From Pseudoduganella plicata (GTDB lineage: Bacteria > Pseudomonadota > Gammaproteobacteria > Burkholderiales > Burkholderiaceae_D): DNA of 64,000 nucleotides. The position numbers and the translations under genes are program-made. Position 1 is the first letter of the stretch. Every line of letters starts with the position of its first letter. The stretch is taken from contig NZ_CP038026.1 in NCBI RefSeq assembly GCF_004421005.1, forward strand, positions 5,084,001 to 5,148,000, read 5' to 3'. Positions 7,591-16,050 of the stretch are shown one piece after another. The notes below the pieces were generated by a model. That model was not told the DNA's origin. It saw only the letters and a list, made by a program, of their open reading frames with translations, and ran no database searches.

Positions 7591-9036
7591 TTAATACGGC
7601 TGCGGCACGATCATCTCCGCGTAATCGTACAGCTGCCCCAGGATCGCCTCGGCGCGCTCGTCCGCTTCTGCCGACAGGTGGTCGATCTCGCCGAACAGCT
7701 GGTCCAGGCTGCGGGCGCCGTCGGCGCCTTCCAGCAGCCGGGCGGCGCGGTGCTGTTCCCAGTGCTCGAATTCCTGTTCCGACAGCGTCTCGGGAAAATT
7801 GCGGGCGCGATAGCGGAACAGCAGCTCGCCCAGCCGCTCGTCCTCGAAATGCGGCGCCAGCGTGGCGAGCCGTTGCGGGCTTTCGCGGCGCAGCGATTCG
7901 AGCAGCCGGCGGTCGGTCGAGCCGACGAAGCCGCCATACAGATCCTCGTCCACGTCGCCCGGCTCGCTGGCAGGACGGTGGAATACCGCCTCCCAGATCG
8001 CCGACATGTCCGGCCCTGCGCCCGCGTAACCGGCGTGCGTCAGGGCGCGCTCCACGTCCATCCCCCACCGTTCGGCCATTTGCGCCGACAGCGTTTTCAG
8101 GTTCGACACCAGCATCGGCGATTTGTTCAGGTGGATCGTCTTGATGGGCAGGCGCGTCACGCCTTCGGGCAGGTCGTCGCCGCGCGTGAACATGCGCTGG
8201 CGGATCGTGTCGGCATCGAGCTCGAACAGCTCGCGCGGATCGTGGTGGCAATCCCAGACGATCAGCTCGTTGCGGTTGGTCGGGTGGCTGGCCAGCGGCC
8301 ACACCAGCGCCATGCAACCCCGCTCGGCAGGAAACATGCCGGACACGTGCAAGAACGGCCGGCGCAGCTCGCGCGCCAGGTGCAGCCCCGCTTCCTCGGC
8401 CACGCGATCCTTCTTGTGCAGCGCCAGGCAGAAGTCGTACAGGCGCGGCTGCTTCTGGCGGATCAGCCGCGCCAGCGCGATGGTGGCGCGCACGTCGGAC
8501 AGTGCGTCGTGCGCCGCCTCGTGCTGCAAACCGTTGGCGGCTGTTAATAATTCAAGTTTGAAGCTGGGCTTGCCGTTATCCCCTGCAGGCCAGTTGATGC
8601 CGTCGGGGCGCAACGCGTAGCACATGCGCACGACGTCCAGCAGGTCCCAGCGGCCGCAGCCGTTCTGCCATTCGCGGGCGTACGGGTCGATCAGGTTGCG
8701 CCAGAACAGGAAGCGCGTCACTTCGTCGTCGAAGCGGATGGTGTTGTAGCCGACGCCGATCGTGCCCGGCTGGGAAAACGCTCCTTCGATGACGCGGGCG
8801 AATTCGTGCTCCGGCACGCCATCGTTCAGGCACTGCTGCGGCGTGATCCCCGTGATCAGGCAGGACTGCGGGTCGGGCAGGTAGTCGTTGGCGGGCTGGC
8901 AGAACAGCATGATCGGCTCGCCGATTTCGTTCAGCTCGGCATCGGTGCGGATTGCGGCGAACTGGGCAGGGCGGTCGCGGCGCGGTACGACGCCGAAGGT
9001 TTCGTAATCGTGCCAAAGAAAGGTGTGGTTGCTCAT
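7591..9036 (-). CDS. sbcB: Exodeoxyribonuclease I
   Basis: A 3'-to-5' single-strand DNA exonuclease used in recombination and mismatch repair. The 481-residue protein matches the family length. The DEDDh active site is visible: the first Asp/Glu in HDYETFG (residues 9-15), an Asp in GVGYNTIRFDDE, and the His/Asp pair in HEAAHDALSDVRATIALARL. The accessory SH3-like and helical exoI C-terminal regions follow. No obvious Shine-Dalgarno precedes the ATG. The gene is divergent from the DUF5610 gene. Confidence 0.95.
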   Translation of the reverse strand: MSNHTFLWHDYETFGVVPRRDRPAQFAAIRTDAELNEIGEPIMLFCQPANDYLPDPQSCLITGITPQQCLNDGVPEHEFARVIEGAFSQPGTIGVGYNTIRFDDEVTRFLFWRNLIDPYAREWQNGCGRWDLLDVVRMCYALRPDGINWPAGDNGKPSFKLELLTAANGLQHEAAHDALSDVRATIALARLIRQKQPRLYDFCLALHKKDRVAEEAGLHLARELRRPFLHVSGMFPAERGCMALVWPLASHPTNRNELIVWDCHHDPRELFELDADTIRQRMFTRGDDLPEGVTRLPIKTIHLNKSPMLVSNLKTLSAQMAERWGMDVERALTHAGYAGAGPDMSAIWEAVFHRPASEPGDVDEDLYGGFVGSTDRRLLESLRRESPQRLATLAPHFEDERLGELLFRYRARNFPETLSEQEFEHWEQHRAARLLEGADGARSLDQLFGEIDHLSAEADERAEAILGQLYDYAEMIVPQPY

Positions 9037-9107
9037 GGTTCGCAGGTTTGTAGCGCAGTTTGTAGTAACCGGGCCCCCGTCGGGGTGTGCCCTCCAGGAG
9101 GATTATC

Positions 9108-9668
9108 GTGGCAAACTCTGTTTCTCTCAATGCAAAATCACCCCCCGCCGAGACGCGGGCCGGCAGCCGGGTCGAGGCCAAACCTGAGCTCACGCCCACG
9201 CAGCGCGCGAAACTGCAGCTGAACGCTTCGATCATGCAGGCATCCGCGTCGATATCCATCGGCGCGCAGGACGACCCGCAGGCGCTGCTGTACAAGTCGG
9301 CGATTACCGGCATCAACGAAGCACTGCAGGCTGAGCTGGGCGATAACGCTGTCCAGAACGCCGCATCGCAGGACCATTCGCCGGAAGGCACGGCTGGCCG
9401 CATCCTGTCGTTTTCGACAGCCTTCCTGGGCGCCTACAAAAAGCAGAACCCCGGTATGGAAGACTCGGCAGCCATGGAAAAGTTCATGGACACGATCAAG
9501 GGCGGTATCGAAAAAGGCTTCAGGGAAGCGCGCGACATTTTGAAGGGACTGAACGTGCTGGGCGGCGATATCGCCGGCAGTATCGACCGGACCTACGAAC
9601 TGGTGATGAAGGGGCTGGACGACTTTGCCGCCAACGCCGGCGGCCCGGAGGAAGAAAAAGCCGCCTGA
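9108..9668 (+). CDS. DUF5610-domain protein
   Basis: A 186-residue protein of unknown function. The start is GTG at 9108, set by AGGAGG at 9096-9101 six bases upstream; the frame is open further upstream but lacks a signal. A low-complexity N-terminus (about 45 residues) is followed by a helical region with IGAQDDPQALLYKSAITGIN and a C-terminal part with FSTAFLGAYKKQ and ARDILKGLNVLGGDIAGSID, matching my memory of the DUF5610 family. There is no signal peptide. Its stop codon abuts that of the convergent GGDEF gene with no intergenic base. Confidence 0.75.
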   Translation: MANSVSLNAKSPPAETRAGSRVEAKPELTPTQRAKLQLNASIMQASASISIGAQDDPQALLYKSAITGINEALQAELGDNAVQNAASQDHSPEGTAGRILSFSTAFLGAYKKQNPGMEDSAAMEKFMDTIKGGIEKGFREARDILKGLNVLGGDIAGSIDRTYELVMKGLDDFAANAGGPEEEKAA

Positions 9669-10652
9669 TCAGGCGGCGCTCGGCAGCACGGGCGTCGAGC
9701 TGGCGCTGCCATCCACGTCGACACGGTCGCGCCCGGCCGCCTTGGCGCGGTACAGCGCCGCGTCCGCGGTGGCCACCAGCTGCTGTTCGTCCTGCGCCGG
9801 CGCCAGGCTGGCCACGCCGAACGATGCCGTGATATGCGGCAGCGGGTGGGCGTCGGGCAGCACGCTGGCCTGGCGCATGCGTTCGCACAGGCGTCCGGCC
9901 ACGGCGGCTGCGACGGTGCCGCTGGTCTCCGGCAGGATCACCATCAGCTCCTCGCCGCCATAACGCACGGCGCAATCGGAGGGACGCAAAGCGCTCGCCA
10001 GCACCTGTGCCGCCGCGCGCAGCGCCTGGTCGCCCTGCGGGTGGCCGTGGCGGTCATTGAAACGCTTGAAATGGTCGATATCGAGCATGATGACGGACAA
10101 TGGCTTGCCCGTCTTGTGTGCCGTGCCCACCAGGCGCGGCAGCATATCGTTCAGCCAGGCGCGGTTGTGCAGGCCCGTCAGGCCATCGTTCATCGACAGC
10201 TGGCGGTAGAACTCGCCCAGCTTCTGGCGCTTGCGCAGCTGCACGTTAGCGGCGCGGATGCGGAATGACAGCAGCCGCAGCAGGTTGCGCGCCACGCCGT
10301 CCGATTCCTCGATCAGGCGCCACGCGACGTCGGCATCGATCAGCAGCAGCTCGCTCCGCTCCAGCGCCGTCAGGATGGCCGGGTCCGCATCGTCGTCCAG
10401 CACCGATTGCTCGCCGACGCTTTCGCCCGGCAGCAGGCGTGTGGTGACGCCTTCGGCCTGGACGGACAGCGTGCCGCGCAGCACGACCGTCAACCGCGGC
10501 CGGGTGGGATCGGAGACATTCTCGCCCGCTTCCGCCTGCATCACCGGGCACTCCGCCAGCAATGCCGCAGCCGCCCGCGTATCCGCGTCGCGCAGCAGGT
10601 GCAGGTCGGCAATCGGATAGGAGGAGGCGGCAAAATTGCTCAGGAGCTTCAT
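9669..10652 (-). CDS. Diguanylate cyclase with N-terminal cNMP-like domain
   Basis: Predicted to make cyclic di-GMP from two GTP. The 327-residue protein begins with a cyclic-nucleotide-binding-like domain (about 1-140, with RLTVVLRGTLSVQAEG and LLPGESVGEQSVL). A GGDEF domain follows (about 160-320), starting at DGLTGLHNRAWL and carrying IMLDIDHFKRFND. The active-site loop is RYGGEEL, an intact GGEEF-type signature. RPSD sits five residues before it, the position of the allosteric I-site RxxD, so product inhibition is likely. There are no membrane segments. The Crp-type input could sense a nucleotide or simply be structural. Confidence 0.9.
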   Translation of the reverse strand: MKLLSNFAASSYPIADLHLLRDADTRAAAALLAECPVMQAEAGENVSDPTRPRLTVVLRGTLSVQAEGVTTRLLPGESVGEQSVLDDDADPAILTALERSELLLIDADVAWRLIEESDGVARNLLRLLSFRIRAANVQLRKRQKLGEFYRQLSMNDGLTGLHNRAWLNDMLPRLVGTAHKTGKPLSVIMLDIDHFKRFNDRHGHPQGDQALRAAAQVLASALRPSDCAVRYGGEELMVILPETSGTVAAAVAGRLCERMRQASVLPDAHPLPHITASFGVASLAPAQDEQQLVATADAALYRAKAAGRDRVDVDGSASSTPVLPSAA

Positions 10653-10743
10653 TGTTGGCTTTCGGCAAAACTGGCACCATCATAGCGCACGCGACTTAAG
10701 ATATGCTTCAACCAGACGATATCTCACCGATTTTTACAACAAC

Positions 10744-11532
10744 ATGGAATACACCGACGCCATCGGCCGGCGCCACGCCGCCAACCCGCACGCCCGCATC
10801 GTGTCACTGGTGCCATCGATCACGGAACTGCTGTGCGACCTGGGCCTGGCGCCGCAGCTGGTCGGACGCACGGGGTTCTGCATCCATCCCGCCGACGTGG
10901 TGCGCGACGTCCCGAAAATCGGCGGCACGAAGGACGTCAATCTCGACAAGATCCGCAAGCTTGCGCCGACCCACGTGATCGTCAACATCGACGAAAACGA
11001 GAAACCGACCGTGGACCGGCTGGCTCAGTTCGTGCCCAACATCGTGGTAACGCATCCGGTCAAGCCGGCGGACAACGCCGCACTGGCACAGCTGATGGGC
11101 GGCATCTTCTGCGCCGCGGATCGGGCCGAGGCCTGGTGCGCTGCCTTTGAAGCGGAACTGGCCGCATTGCGCGCGATACCGAAGGGCCCGGCGCAGCGGG
11201 TGCTGTACTGCATCTGGCAGGACCCGTGGATGACTGTTTCGGCCGATACGTATATCGCTGCCATGCTGGCCGAGCTGGGCTGGACCGTGCCGGCGCTGGG
11301 CGACGCGCGCTATCCCCGTTTCGAGTGGACGCCGGCACTGCTGGCCCAGGTGGACCTGGTGCTGCTGTCGTCGGAACCGTACCGTTTCACGGAAGCGCAC
11401 GTGGACGCGCTGGAACGCCAGATCGGCAAGCCCACGGCACTGGTGGATGGGGAGATGATGTCGTGGTACGGCAGCCGCGCGCTGCGCGGCGTGCGGTACC
11501 TGGCAACGTTGCGCGGCCTGGCGGGGCAGTAG
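10744..11532 (+). CDS. BtuF-like helical-backbone binding protein, no signal peptide
   Basis: A 262-residue protein of the cobalamin/iron-siderophore periplasmic-binding fold, with RIVSLVPSITELLCDLGL near the start, VGRTGFCIHP and LAPTHVIVNIDEN. In transporters this domain delivers B12 or ferric chelates to an ABC permease. Here no signal peptide or lipobox precedes the fold, and no ABC permease or ATPase is nearby. It may act in the cytoplasm or be an uncoupled relative. The ATG at 10744 is chosen because the fold starts there. The frame extends upstream to 10636 without adding a recognisable signal sequence. Confidence 0.75.
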   Translation: MEYTDAIGRRHAANPHARIVSLVPSITELLCDLGLAPQLVGRTGFCIHPADVVRDVPKIGGTKDVNLDKIRKLAPTHVIVNIDENEKPTVDRLAQFVPNIVVTHPVKPADNAALAQLMGGIFCAADRAEAWCAAFEAELAALRAIPKGPAQRVLYCIWQDPWMTVSADTYIAAMLAELGWTVPALGDARYPRFEWTPALLAQVDLVLLSSEPYRFTEAHVDALERQIGKPTALVDGEMMSWYGSRALRGVRYLATLRGLAGQ

Positions 11533-11559
11533 CCCGAGGCCGCGCGAAGGATGGTGACG

Positions 11560-11934
11560 TCAGTCCCGGGTCGGCTCGACGGCCTCGGGCTCGACAAGGT
11601 CGGCCACGGGGATGTTCTTCTTGTTGTCGTGCAGCTTGCCCAGGGCGCTGTCGAGCGCGCGCTTGAGCTTGTCGGCAGCACGGTTGATGGCCTGGTGCAG
11701 CGTCTGTGCGTGGTCCGTGACGACGACCGGCTGATAGCCGTTGACACGCGCTTCCATCATGCAGCGGTTGTCGCCATCGGCGGACTTCTGCGCGTTGTCG
11801 TCGCTCAGGTGGACTTCGACGCGGCTGATCTGCTCGCCGAAGCGGCCGATGGCGGCGTTGACGACTTCGGCGACGTGCTCGTCCAGGGCGGAGGTATGGT
11901 CGATGCTTTTGTTGGTATTGACTTGAATCTGCAT
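11560..11934 (-). CDS. HPF/RaiA family ribosome-associated protein
   Basis: A 124-residue protein of the S30EA/HPF-RaiA family, which binds the 30S subunit and stabilises inactive ribosomes in slow growth. The core has IQVNTNKSIDHT at the start, RVEVHLSDDNAQKS in the middle and LHQAINRAADKLKRALDSAL. The region after residue 105 is acidic and short, so the long-HPF dimerisation domain is absent. A GAGGAG ribosome-binding site lies 6 bases before the ATG. It is a stand-alone gene rather than the rpoN-linked copy, so it could be a stress-specific paralogue. Confidence 0.8.
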   Translation of the reverse strand: MQIQVNTNKSIDHTSALDEHVAEVVNAAIGRFGEQISRVEVHLSDDNAQKSADGDNRCMMEARVNGYQPVVVTDHAQTLHQAINRAADKLKRALDSALGKLHDNKKNIPVADLVEPEAVEPTRD

Positions 11935-12033
11935 TGTGAGCTCCTCTTCGTTATCGGTATGAGCCGATGTTACGCCCTTTGTCCCTGCGCCGCCGTTAAG
12001 TGCTGCACATTGCCGGGAAATACTTGACCCCGG

Positions 12034-13281
12034 TTATTTTTGTGCCGCCAGTTCCTTTTCGTGGTGGGGAAAGCGGTCCATCCGCGACAGCACGGGGAAC
12101 AGCCGGATCCAGCCTGCCGTCACCGCCAGCGTAACGGCACCGCCGAAGATAATGGCGCGCTGCAGGCCGAACCAGCCGGCCGTGACGCCCGATTCGAACT
12201 CGCCCAGTTCATTGGACGCGCCGATGAACACGGAGTTCACGGCGCTGACGCGGCCGCGGATGGCGTCCGGCGTCTCGAACTGCACCAGCAGGTGACGCAC
12301 GTAGACGCTGACCATGTCCCCCGCGCCCATGACCAGCAGGCAGGCAAGGGCGACGGCGAAGCTGTCCGTCGCGCCCAGGATCACGGTGCCCAACCCGAAC
12401 AGCGCGACGCCGCCGAACATCCACAGGCCGACACGACGCGTGATGGGGAAGAAGGCCAGCGCCACCGAGCACAGCGCCGCACCGGCACCCGGGGCGGTGC
12501 GCAGCAGGCCCAGCCCCGTGGGCCCGATGTGCAGCACGTCGTGCGCCAGCGCCGGCAGCAGCGCCGTGGCGCCGCCGAACAGCACGGCAAACAGGTCCAG
12601 CGACATCGCGCCCAGCACGACGGGCCGCGAGAAGACGAAGCGCAACCCCTCCAGCACGCTGTGCCACGTGGGCGGGTCGCGGTGCGTTACCTGCGGCGGG
12701 GACTTCGTCAGCGCCATCAGCACCGTCGAGGCCAGCAGCAGCACGGCCGCGGCCACGTACACGACCGTCGGGCCGTAGATGTACAGCAGGCCGCCCAGCG
12801 TCGGCCCCAGGATGACGGCCACGTGGAAGCTGGAACTGGACAGCGCGACGGCCTTGCTGAAGTCCCGCTGCGGCACCATGTTCACCAGGATCGCCTGGGT
12901 GGCCGGCCCCATGAATGCACGTGCGCTGCCGAACAGCACCAGCACGGCAAATACGGGCCACACGACCTGCATGCCCGACAGCGTGAAGGCCAGCAGCGCC
13001 AGCCCCACCAGCAGTTGCAGGCCCAGGCAGATCGTGATGATGCGGCGGCGGTCATAGCGGTCGGCCGCGTGGCCGGCCAGCAAGATCAGCAGCAGGAACG
13101 GCGCGAACTGCGCCAGTCCGATCATGCCCAGGTAAAACAGGTTGTGCGTCATCGAGTAGACCTGCCAGCCGATGGCGACGTTCTGCATCTGCACGGCCAG
13201 CGTGCCGAGGATGCGGGCGCTCAGGTAAAACGAAAAATTTCGGTGACGCAGGACGGAAAAGCCGTTCGAGGAGGAAGACAT
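12034..13281 (-). CDS. MFS transporter (EntS/MFS_3-like)
   Basis: A 415-residue major facilitator with about 12 hydrophobic segments, predicted to be an inner-membrane exporter. The loop between helices 2 and 3 reads GHAADRYDRRRII, the family A-motif. The overall pattern (FRNFSFYLSARI-type start, QNVAIGWQVYSMT) fits the MFS_3/EntS group, whose known members export siderophores or drugs. Substrate is not identifiable. The ATG at 13281 follows the terminator of the upstream minus-strand reductase, so it likely has its own promoter. The frame is open further upstream into that gene, but only as a shadow. Confidence 0.85.
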   Translation of the reverse strand: MSSSSNGFSVLRHRNFSFYLSARILGTLAVQMQNVAIGWQVYSMTHNLFYLGMIGLAQFAPFLLLILLAGHAADRYDRRRIITICLGLQLLVGLALLAFTLSGMQVVWPVFAVLVLFGSARAFMGPATQAILVNMVPQRDFSKAVALSSSSFHVAVILGPTLGGLLYIYGPTVVYVAAAVLLLASTVLMALTKSPPQVTHRDPPTWHSVLEGLRFVFSRPVVLGAMSLDLFAVLFGGATALLPALAHDVLHIGPTGLGLLRTAPGAGAALCSVALAFFPITRRVGLWMFGGVALFGLGTVILGATDSFAVALACLLVMGAGDMVSVYVRHLLVQFETPDAIRGRVSAVNSVFIGASNELGEFESGVTAGWFGLQRAIIFGGAVTLAVTAGWIRLFPVLSRMDRFPHHEKELAAQK

Positions 13282-13306
13282 TGAGGAACAAAGACGCGGC
13301 AGAAGT

Positions 13307-13333
13307 AAAAACGCCGACGGGGGCCGTCGGCGT
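13307..13333 (-). terminator. Terminator after the 2Fe-2S flavoreductase
   Basis: On the minus strand, a 10-bp stem ACGCCGACGG/CCGTCGGCGT with a 3-base loop is followed by five T (plus-strand A-run 13307-13311). It separates the reductase from the downstream MFS gene. Confidence 0.8.
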
Positions 13334-13343
13334 AGGGAAGAAA

Positions 13344-14369
13344 TCAGGGCTTGGCGAGGTCCGCTTCGGTGGTGAACGCGTCCGCGTAGAACTCGTCGTC
13401 GGGCAAGCCGCACAGCGCCGTGAAGTCGCGCTTGGCCGATTCGACGACGATCGGCGCGCCGCAGGCATACACCTGCCAGCCGGACAGGTCCGGCTGATCG
13501 GCCACCACGGCCTGATGCACGTAACCCGTGCGGCCCGCCCAGCCGTCCTCGGGCAGCGCATCCGACACCACTGGCACGTAGCGCAAGTTCGGCAGTTCCT
13601 GCTCCCACTGGCGGCACAGCGCGTCCATGTACAGGTCTTGCGGACGACGCCCGCCCCAGTACAGCACCATCGGCCGCTTCGAGCCGGTGGCGCGCATCTG
13701 CTCGACGATGGCCTTGATGGGGGCAAAGCCCGTGCCGGAGGCCAGCAGCACCATCGGCTTGTCGCTGTCCTCGCGCACGAAGAACGTGCCCAGCGGACCT
13801 TCGAAGCGCAGGATGTCGCGCTCCTTCATCGTGCCGAACACCTGGTCGGTAAACAGTCCGCCCGGCATGTGGCGGATGTGCAGCGAAATCGCACCCTGGC
13901 CCGGCGCCGTCGCCATGCTGTAGCTGCGGCGCTTGCCGCCGGGCAGCAGGAATTCGATGTACTGGCCGGCGCGGTATTCCAGCACCTCGTTGGCGGGCAG
14001 TTGCAGCGTGATGACGATGACGTCCGGCGCCACCCGTTCCAGGGTCGATACGCGCGACGGCATTTTCTTGACGGGGAAGTCGCCGCTGCCGGCCACTTCG
14101 CGCGCCTCGATCACGAGGTCGGAATGGGGCAGGGCGCAGCAGAACAGCGACATGCCCTTTTCTTCCTCGTCTTCCGTGAGAGCGCGGCGCTGGTGCGGTT
14201 TATGCGTGATGGAACCTGAAACGACCTTGCCCTTGCAGGAGCTGCACGCGCCGTTCTTGCAGCCGTAAGGCAGGCCGACACCGGCCCGCATGGCGGCTGC
14301 CAGCACGGTCTCGTCTTCGTCGCACGGGAACTGGTGGCCGCTGGGCTGAACAGTAATCTGAAACGTCAT
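13344..14369 (-). CDS. 2Fe-2S ferredoxin-FAD/NAD(P) oxidoreductase
   Basis: A 341-residue electron-transfer reductase passing electrons between NAD(P)H, FAD and a 2Fe-2S cluster. The N-terminal plant-type ferredoxin domain (1-90) has cluster cysteines in YGCKNGACSSCKG and a fourth in LFCCALP. The FAD domain (about 100-200) has RSYSMATAP. The NAD domain has LLASGTGFAPIKAI and ends with YACGAP. This order is that of CDP-6-deoxyglucoseen reductase-like and phenol/benzoate reductase-type proteins. No partner oxygenase or sugar pathway lies nearby. The ATG at 14369 has AAGGA upstream. It is divergent from the epimerase-like gene, with only 12 bases between start codons. Confidence 0.88.
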   Translation of the reverse strand: MTFQITVQPSGHQFPCDEDETVLAAAMRAGVGLPYGCKNGACSSCKGKVVSGSITHKPHQRRALTEDEEEKGMSLFCCALPHSDLVIEAREVAGSGDFPVKKMPSRVSTLERVAPDVIVITLQLPANEVLEYRAGQYIEFLLPGGKRRSYSMATAPGQGAISLHIRHMPGGLFTDQVFGTMKERDILRFEGPLGTFFVREDSDKPMVLLASGTGFAPIKAIVEQMRATGSKRPMVLYWGGRRPQDLYMDALCRQWEQELPNLRYVPVVSDALPEDGWAGRTGYVHQAVVADQPDLSGWQVYACGAPIVVESAKRDFTALCGLPDDEFYADAFTTEADLAKP

Positions 14370-14381
14370 ACAATCCTTGAG

Positions 14382-15278
14382 ATGAATATTCCAAAACAAC
14401 AAAAATTCGGCAGGCCCCGCCTGTTGATCCTGGGCTGCGGGGACATCGGGATGCGCCTGCTGCCGCTGCTGCGGGCGCGCTATCGCGTGTTTGCCGTCAC
14501 CACCCAGGCGGCGCGTCTGGACGAACTGCGCGCGGCCGGCGCCGTGCCCGTGCTGGCGGACCTCGATCGGCCGGGTACGTTGCGCCGGCTGGCGGGGCTG
14601 GCGCACCGGGTGATTCACCTGGCGCCGCCGCAGCCGGACGGGGCGCTGGACCGCCGCACGCGTCACGTGACCGCCATTCTACCCGAGGGCGCACAGGTGG
14701 TTTACGTGAGCACGACGGGCGTGTATGGCGACCTGCAAGGTGCGCTGGTGGACGAAACGCAGCCGGTGGCGCCGCGCAATGCCCGGGCGCACCGCCGCGT
14801 TGACGCCGAACGGACACTGCGCGCATGGTCGCGCCGGGCGGGCGGGCGTGTCGCCATCCTGCGTGCACCAGGGATCTATGCGGCCGACCGGCTGCCGCTG
14901 GCGCGGCTGCACGCGGGCACGCCGGCGCTCGTGGCAGAAGACGACGTCTACACCAATCACATCCATGCGGACGACCTGGCGGCCATCGTCCGCCAGGCGC
15001 TGTACCGGGCGCAGCCAGGGCGCGTGTACCACGCCGTGGACGACACCGACCTGCGCATGGCGGACTATTTCGATGCCGTGGCCGATGCGTTCGCGCTGGC
15101 GCGACCGCCGCGGCTGCCACGTGCCGAGCTGGCGCGGGTGGTGTCGCCGACTTTGCTGTCGTATATGTCGGAATCGCGCCGGCTGGCCAACGACCGGCTG
15201 ACGCGGGAGCTGGGCGTGCGCCTCCAATACCCGACGGTAACGGACGGGCTGCGCGCAGCCATTTCGGGGATGCCGTAA
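14382..15278 (+). CDS. NAD(P)-binding epimerase/SDR-like protein
   Basis: A 298-residue extended-SDR (nucleoside-diphosphate-sugar epimerase-like) protein. The N-terminal Rossmann motif is LLILGCGDIGMRLL (about residues 13-26). The body has VVYVSTTGVYGDL, and the conserved Ile-Tyr region ILRAPGIYAADRLPL and YTNHIHADDLAA. The catalytic Tyr-x3-Lys is not obvious, so oxidoreductase activity is uncertain, as in many YeeZ-type members. The ATG at 14382 lacks a clear ribosome-binding site. An in-frame GTG at 14334 inside the divergent reductase is an alternative start. Confidence 0.8.
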   Translation: MNIPKQQKFGRPRLLILGCGDIGMRLLPLLRARYRVFAVTTQAARLDELRAAGAVPVLADLDRPGTLRRLAGLAHRVIHLAPPQPDGALDRRTRHVTAILPEGAQVVYVSTTGVYGDLQGALVDETQPVAPRNARAHRRVDAERTLRAWSRRAGGRVAILRAPGIYAADRLPLARLHAGTPALVAEDDVYTNHIHADDLAAIVRQALYRAQPGRVYHAVDDTDLRMADYFDAVADAFALARPPRLPRAELARVVSPTLLSYMSESRRLANDRLTRELGVRLQYPTVTDGLRAAISGMP

Positions 15279-15515
15279 AGCTCTGGATATAGCGTTTGGC
15301 AATACTGGAGGGGCGTACCTTTGCGCCGCAACCATCGTGGCAACGGTTGTTGCGGCTAACGTAGGCGGACACGATCAGGATGGCGTATGGACGCACACCG
15401 GTATGCGGACCTGCGGCAGGCGGCAGTGCTCGCCGAACTGGCGGCAGCCACGCTGCTGGCCTGGTGCACGGCGTTCGTTCCAAAGGCGGGACAGTCAGAA
15501 AAATTGACAGGACAA

Positions 15516-15544
15516 TTACCTAGCACAACAAATCGGGTTAAAAT
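15516..15544 (+). promoter_or_regulatory. Candidate promoter upstream of the small HTH gene
   Basis: TTACCT (15516-15521), a 17-base spacer and TAAAAT (15539-15544). A perfect TTGACA also sits at 15504-15509 but has no -10 at standard spacing. The 430-base gap between the epimerase-like gene and the HTH gene (15279-15709) contains no other gene I can support. The local AT-rich patch at 15500-15550 stands out from the surroundings. Confidence 0.4.
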
Positions 15545-15709
15545 CTCACACATTGTCACAATCGTCGCTCCAGGCTGGCCCTGAACGGCGATGGTGGAAC
15601 CCGGGTAATGCAAGGCGCGGCGCTTTGCGCCATGCCAGGGGACACCGTTGCTGAAATTTGTCTGCCCGTGTCGTACTCCACGAGCGCGACCGCTAACCCA
15701 AGATTGAAA

Positions 15710-15949
15710 ATGCTACTGAAAGAACTGACGTCCTCGCCGACGTACAACCCGAACCGCGTCCTGGACGCCATCATGGAAAAGCTGCAGCTGAAAACGGACG
15801 CCGCGCTGTCGCGCGCACTGGAAGTGGCGCCGCCCGTCATCAGCAAGATCCGGCACAACACGCTGCCGATCGGCGCGACCATCCTGATCCGCATGCACGA
15901 GATCAGCGAGTTCAGTATTCGCGAGCTGCAGGAGTTGATGGCGCACTGA
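15710..15949 (+). CDS. Small helix-turn-helix protein
   Basis: A 79-residue protein that looks like a compact DNA-binding regulator. TDAALSRALEVAPPVISKIR (about residues 23-42) has the spacing of an XRE-type helix-turn-helix, followed by a helical C-terminus (RMHEISEFSIRELQELM). There is no second domain, so it may act as a dimer like phage Cro-type proteins. The ATG at 15710 is the first residue of the conserved-looking block. The frame is open upstream to 15608, but that part reads as low-complexity. The gene ends at a strong bidirectional terminator. Confidence 0.7.
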   Translation: MLLKELTSSPTYNPNRVLDAIMEKLQLKTDAALSRALEVAPPVISKIRHNTLPIGATILIRMHEISEFSIRELQELMAH

Positions 15950-15973
15950 GCACTGAGCACTGCGCGATGTGCA

Positions 15974-16007
15974 AAAGGCCGGCACCTGGATCCAGGTGCC
16001 GGCCTTT
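15974..16007. terminator. 34-bp perfect palindromic bidirectional terminator
   Basis: A perfect 34-base palindrome centred at 15990/15991, with AAAGGCCGGCACCTGGA as the left arm and short A/T runs at the ends. It lies between the plus-strand HTH gene and the minus-strand AFSG-repeat gene. Confidence 0.8.
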
Positions 16008-16050
16008 CTACTTTGAAATCCTCATTTTGAGGTATTTGACGCCGTCGGAA

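Noticed and set aside
15387-15584. 65-codon ORF before the small HTH gene
   Set aside because: No convincing ribosome-binding site or motif, and it spans the candidate promoter region.
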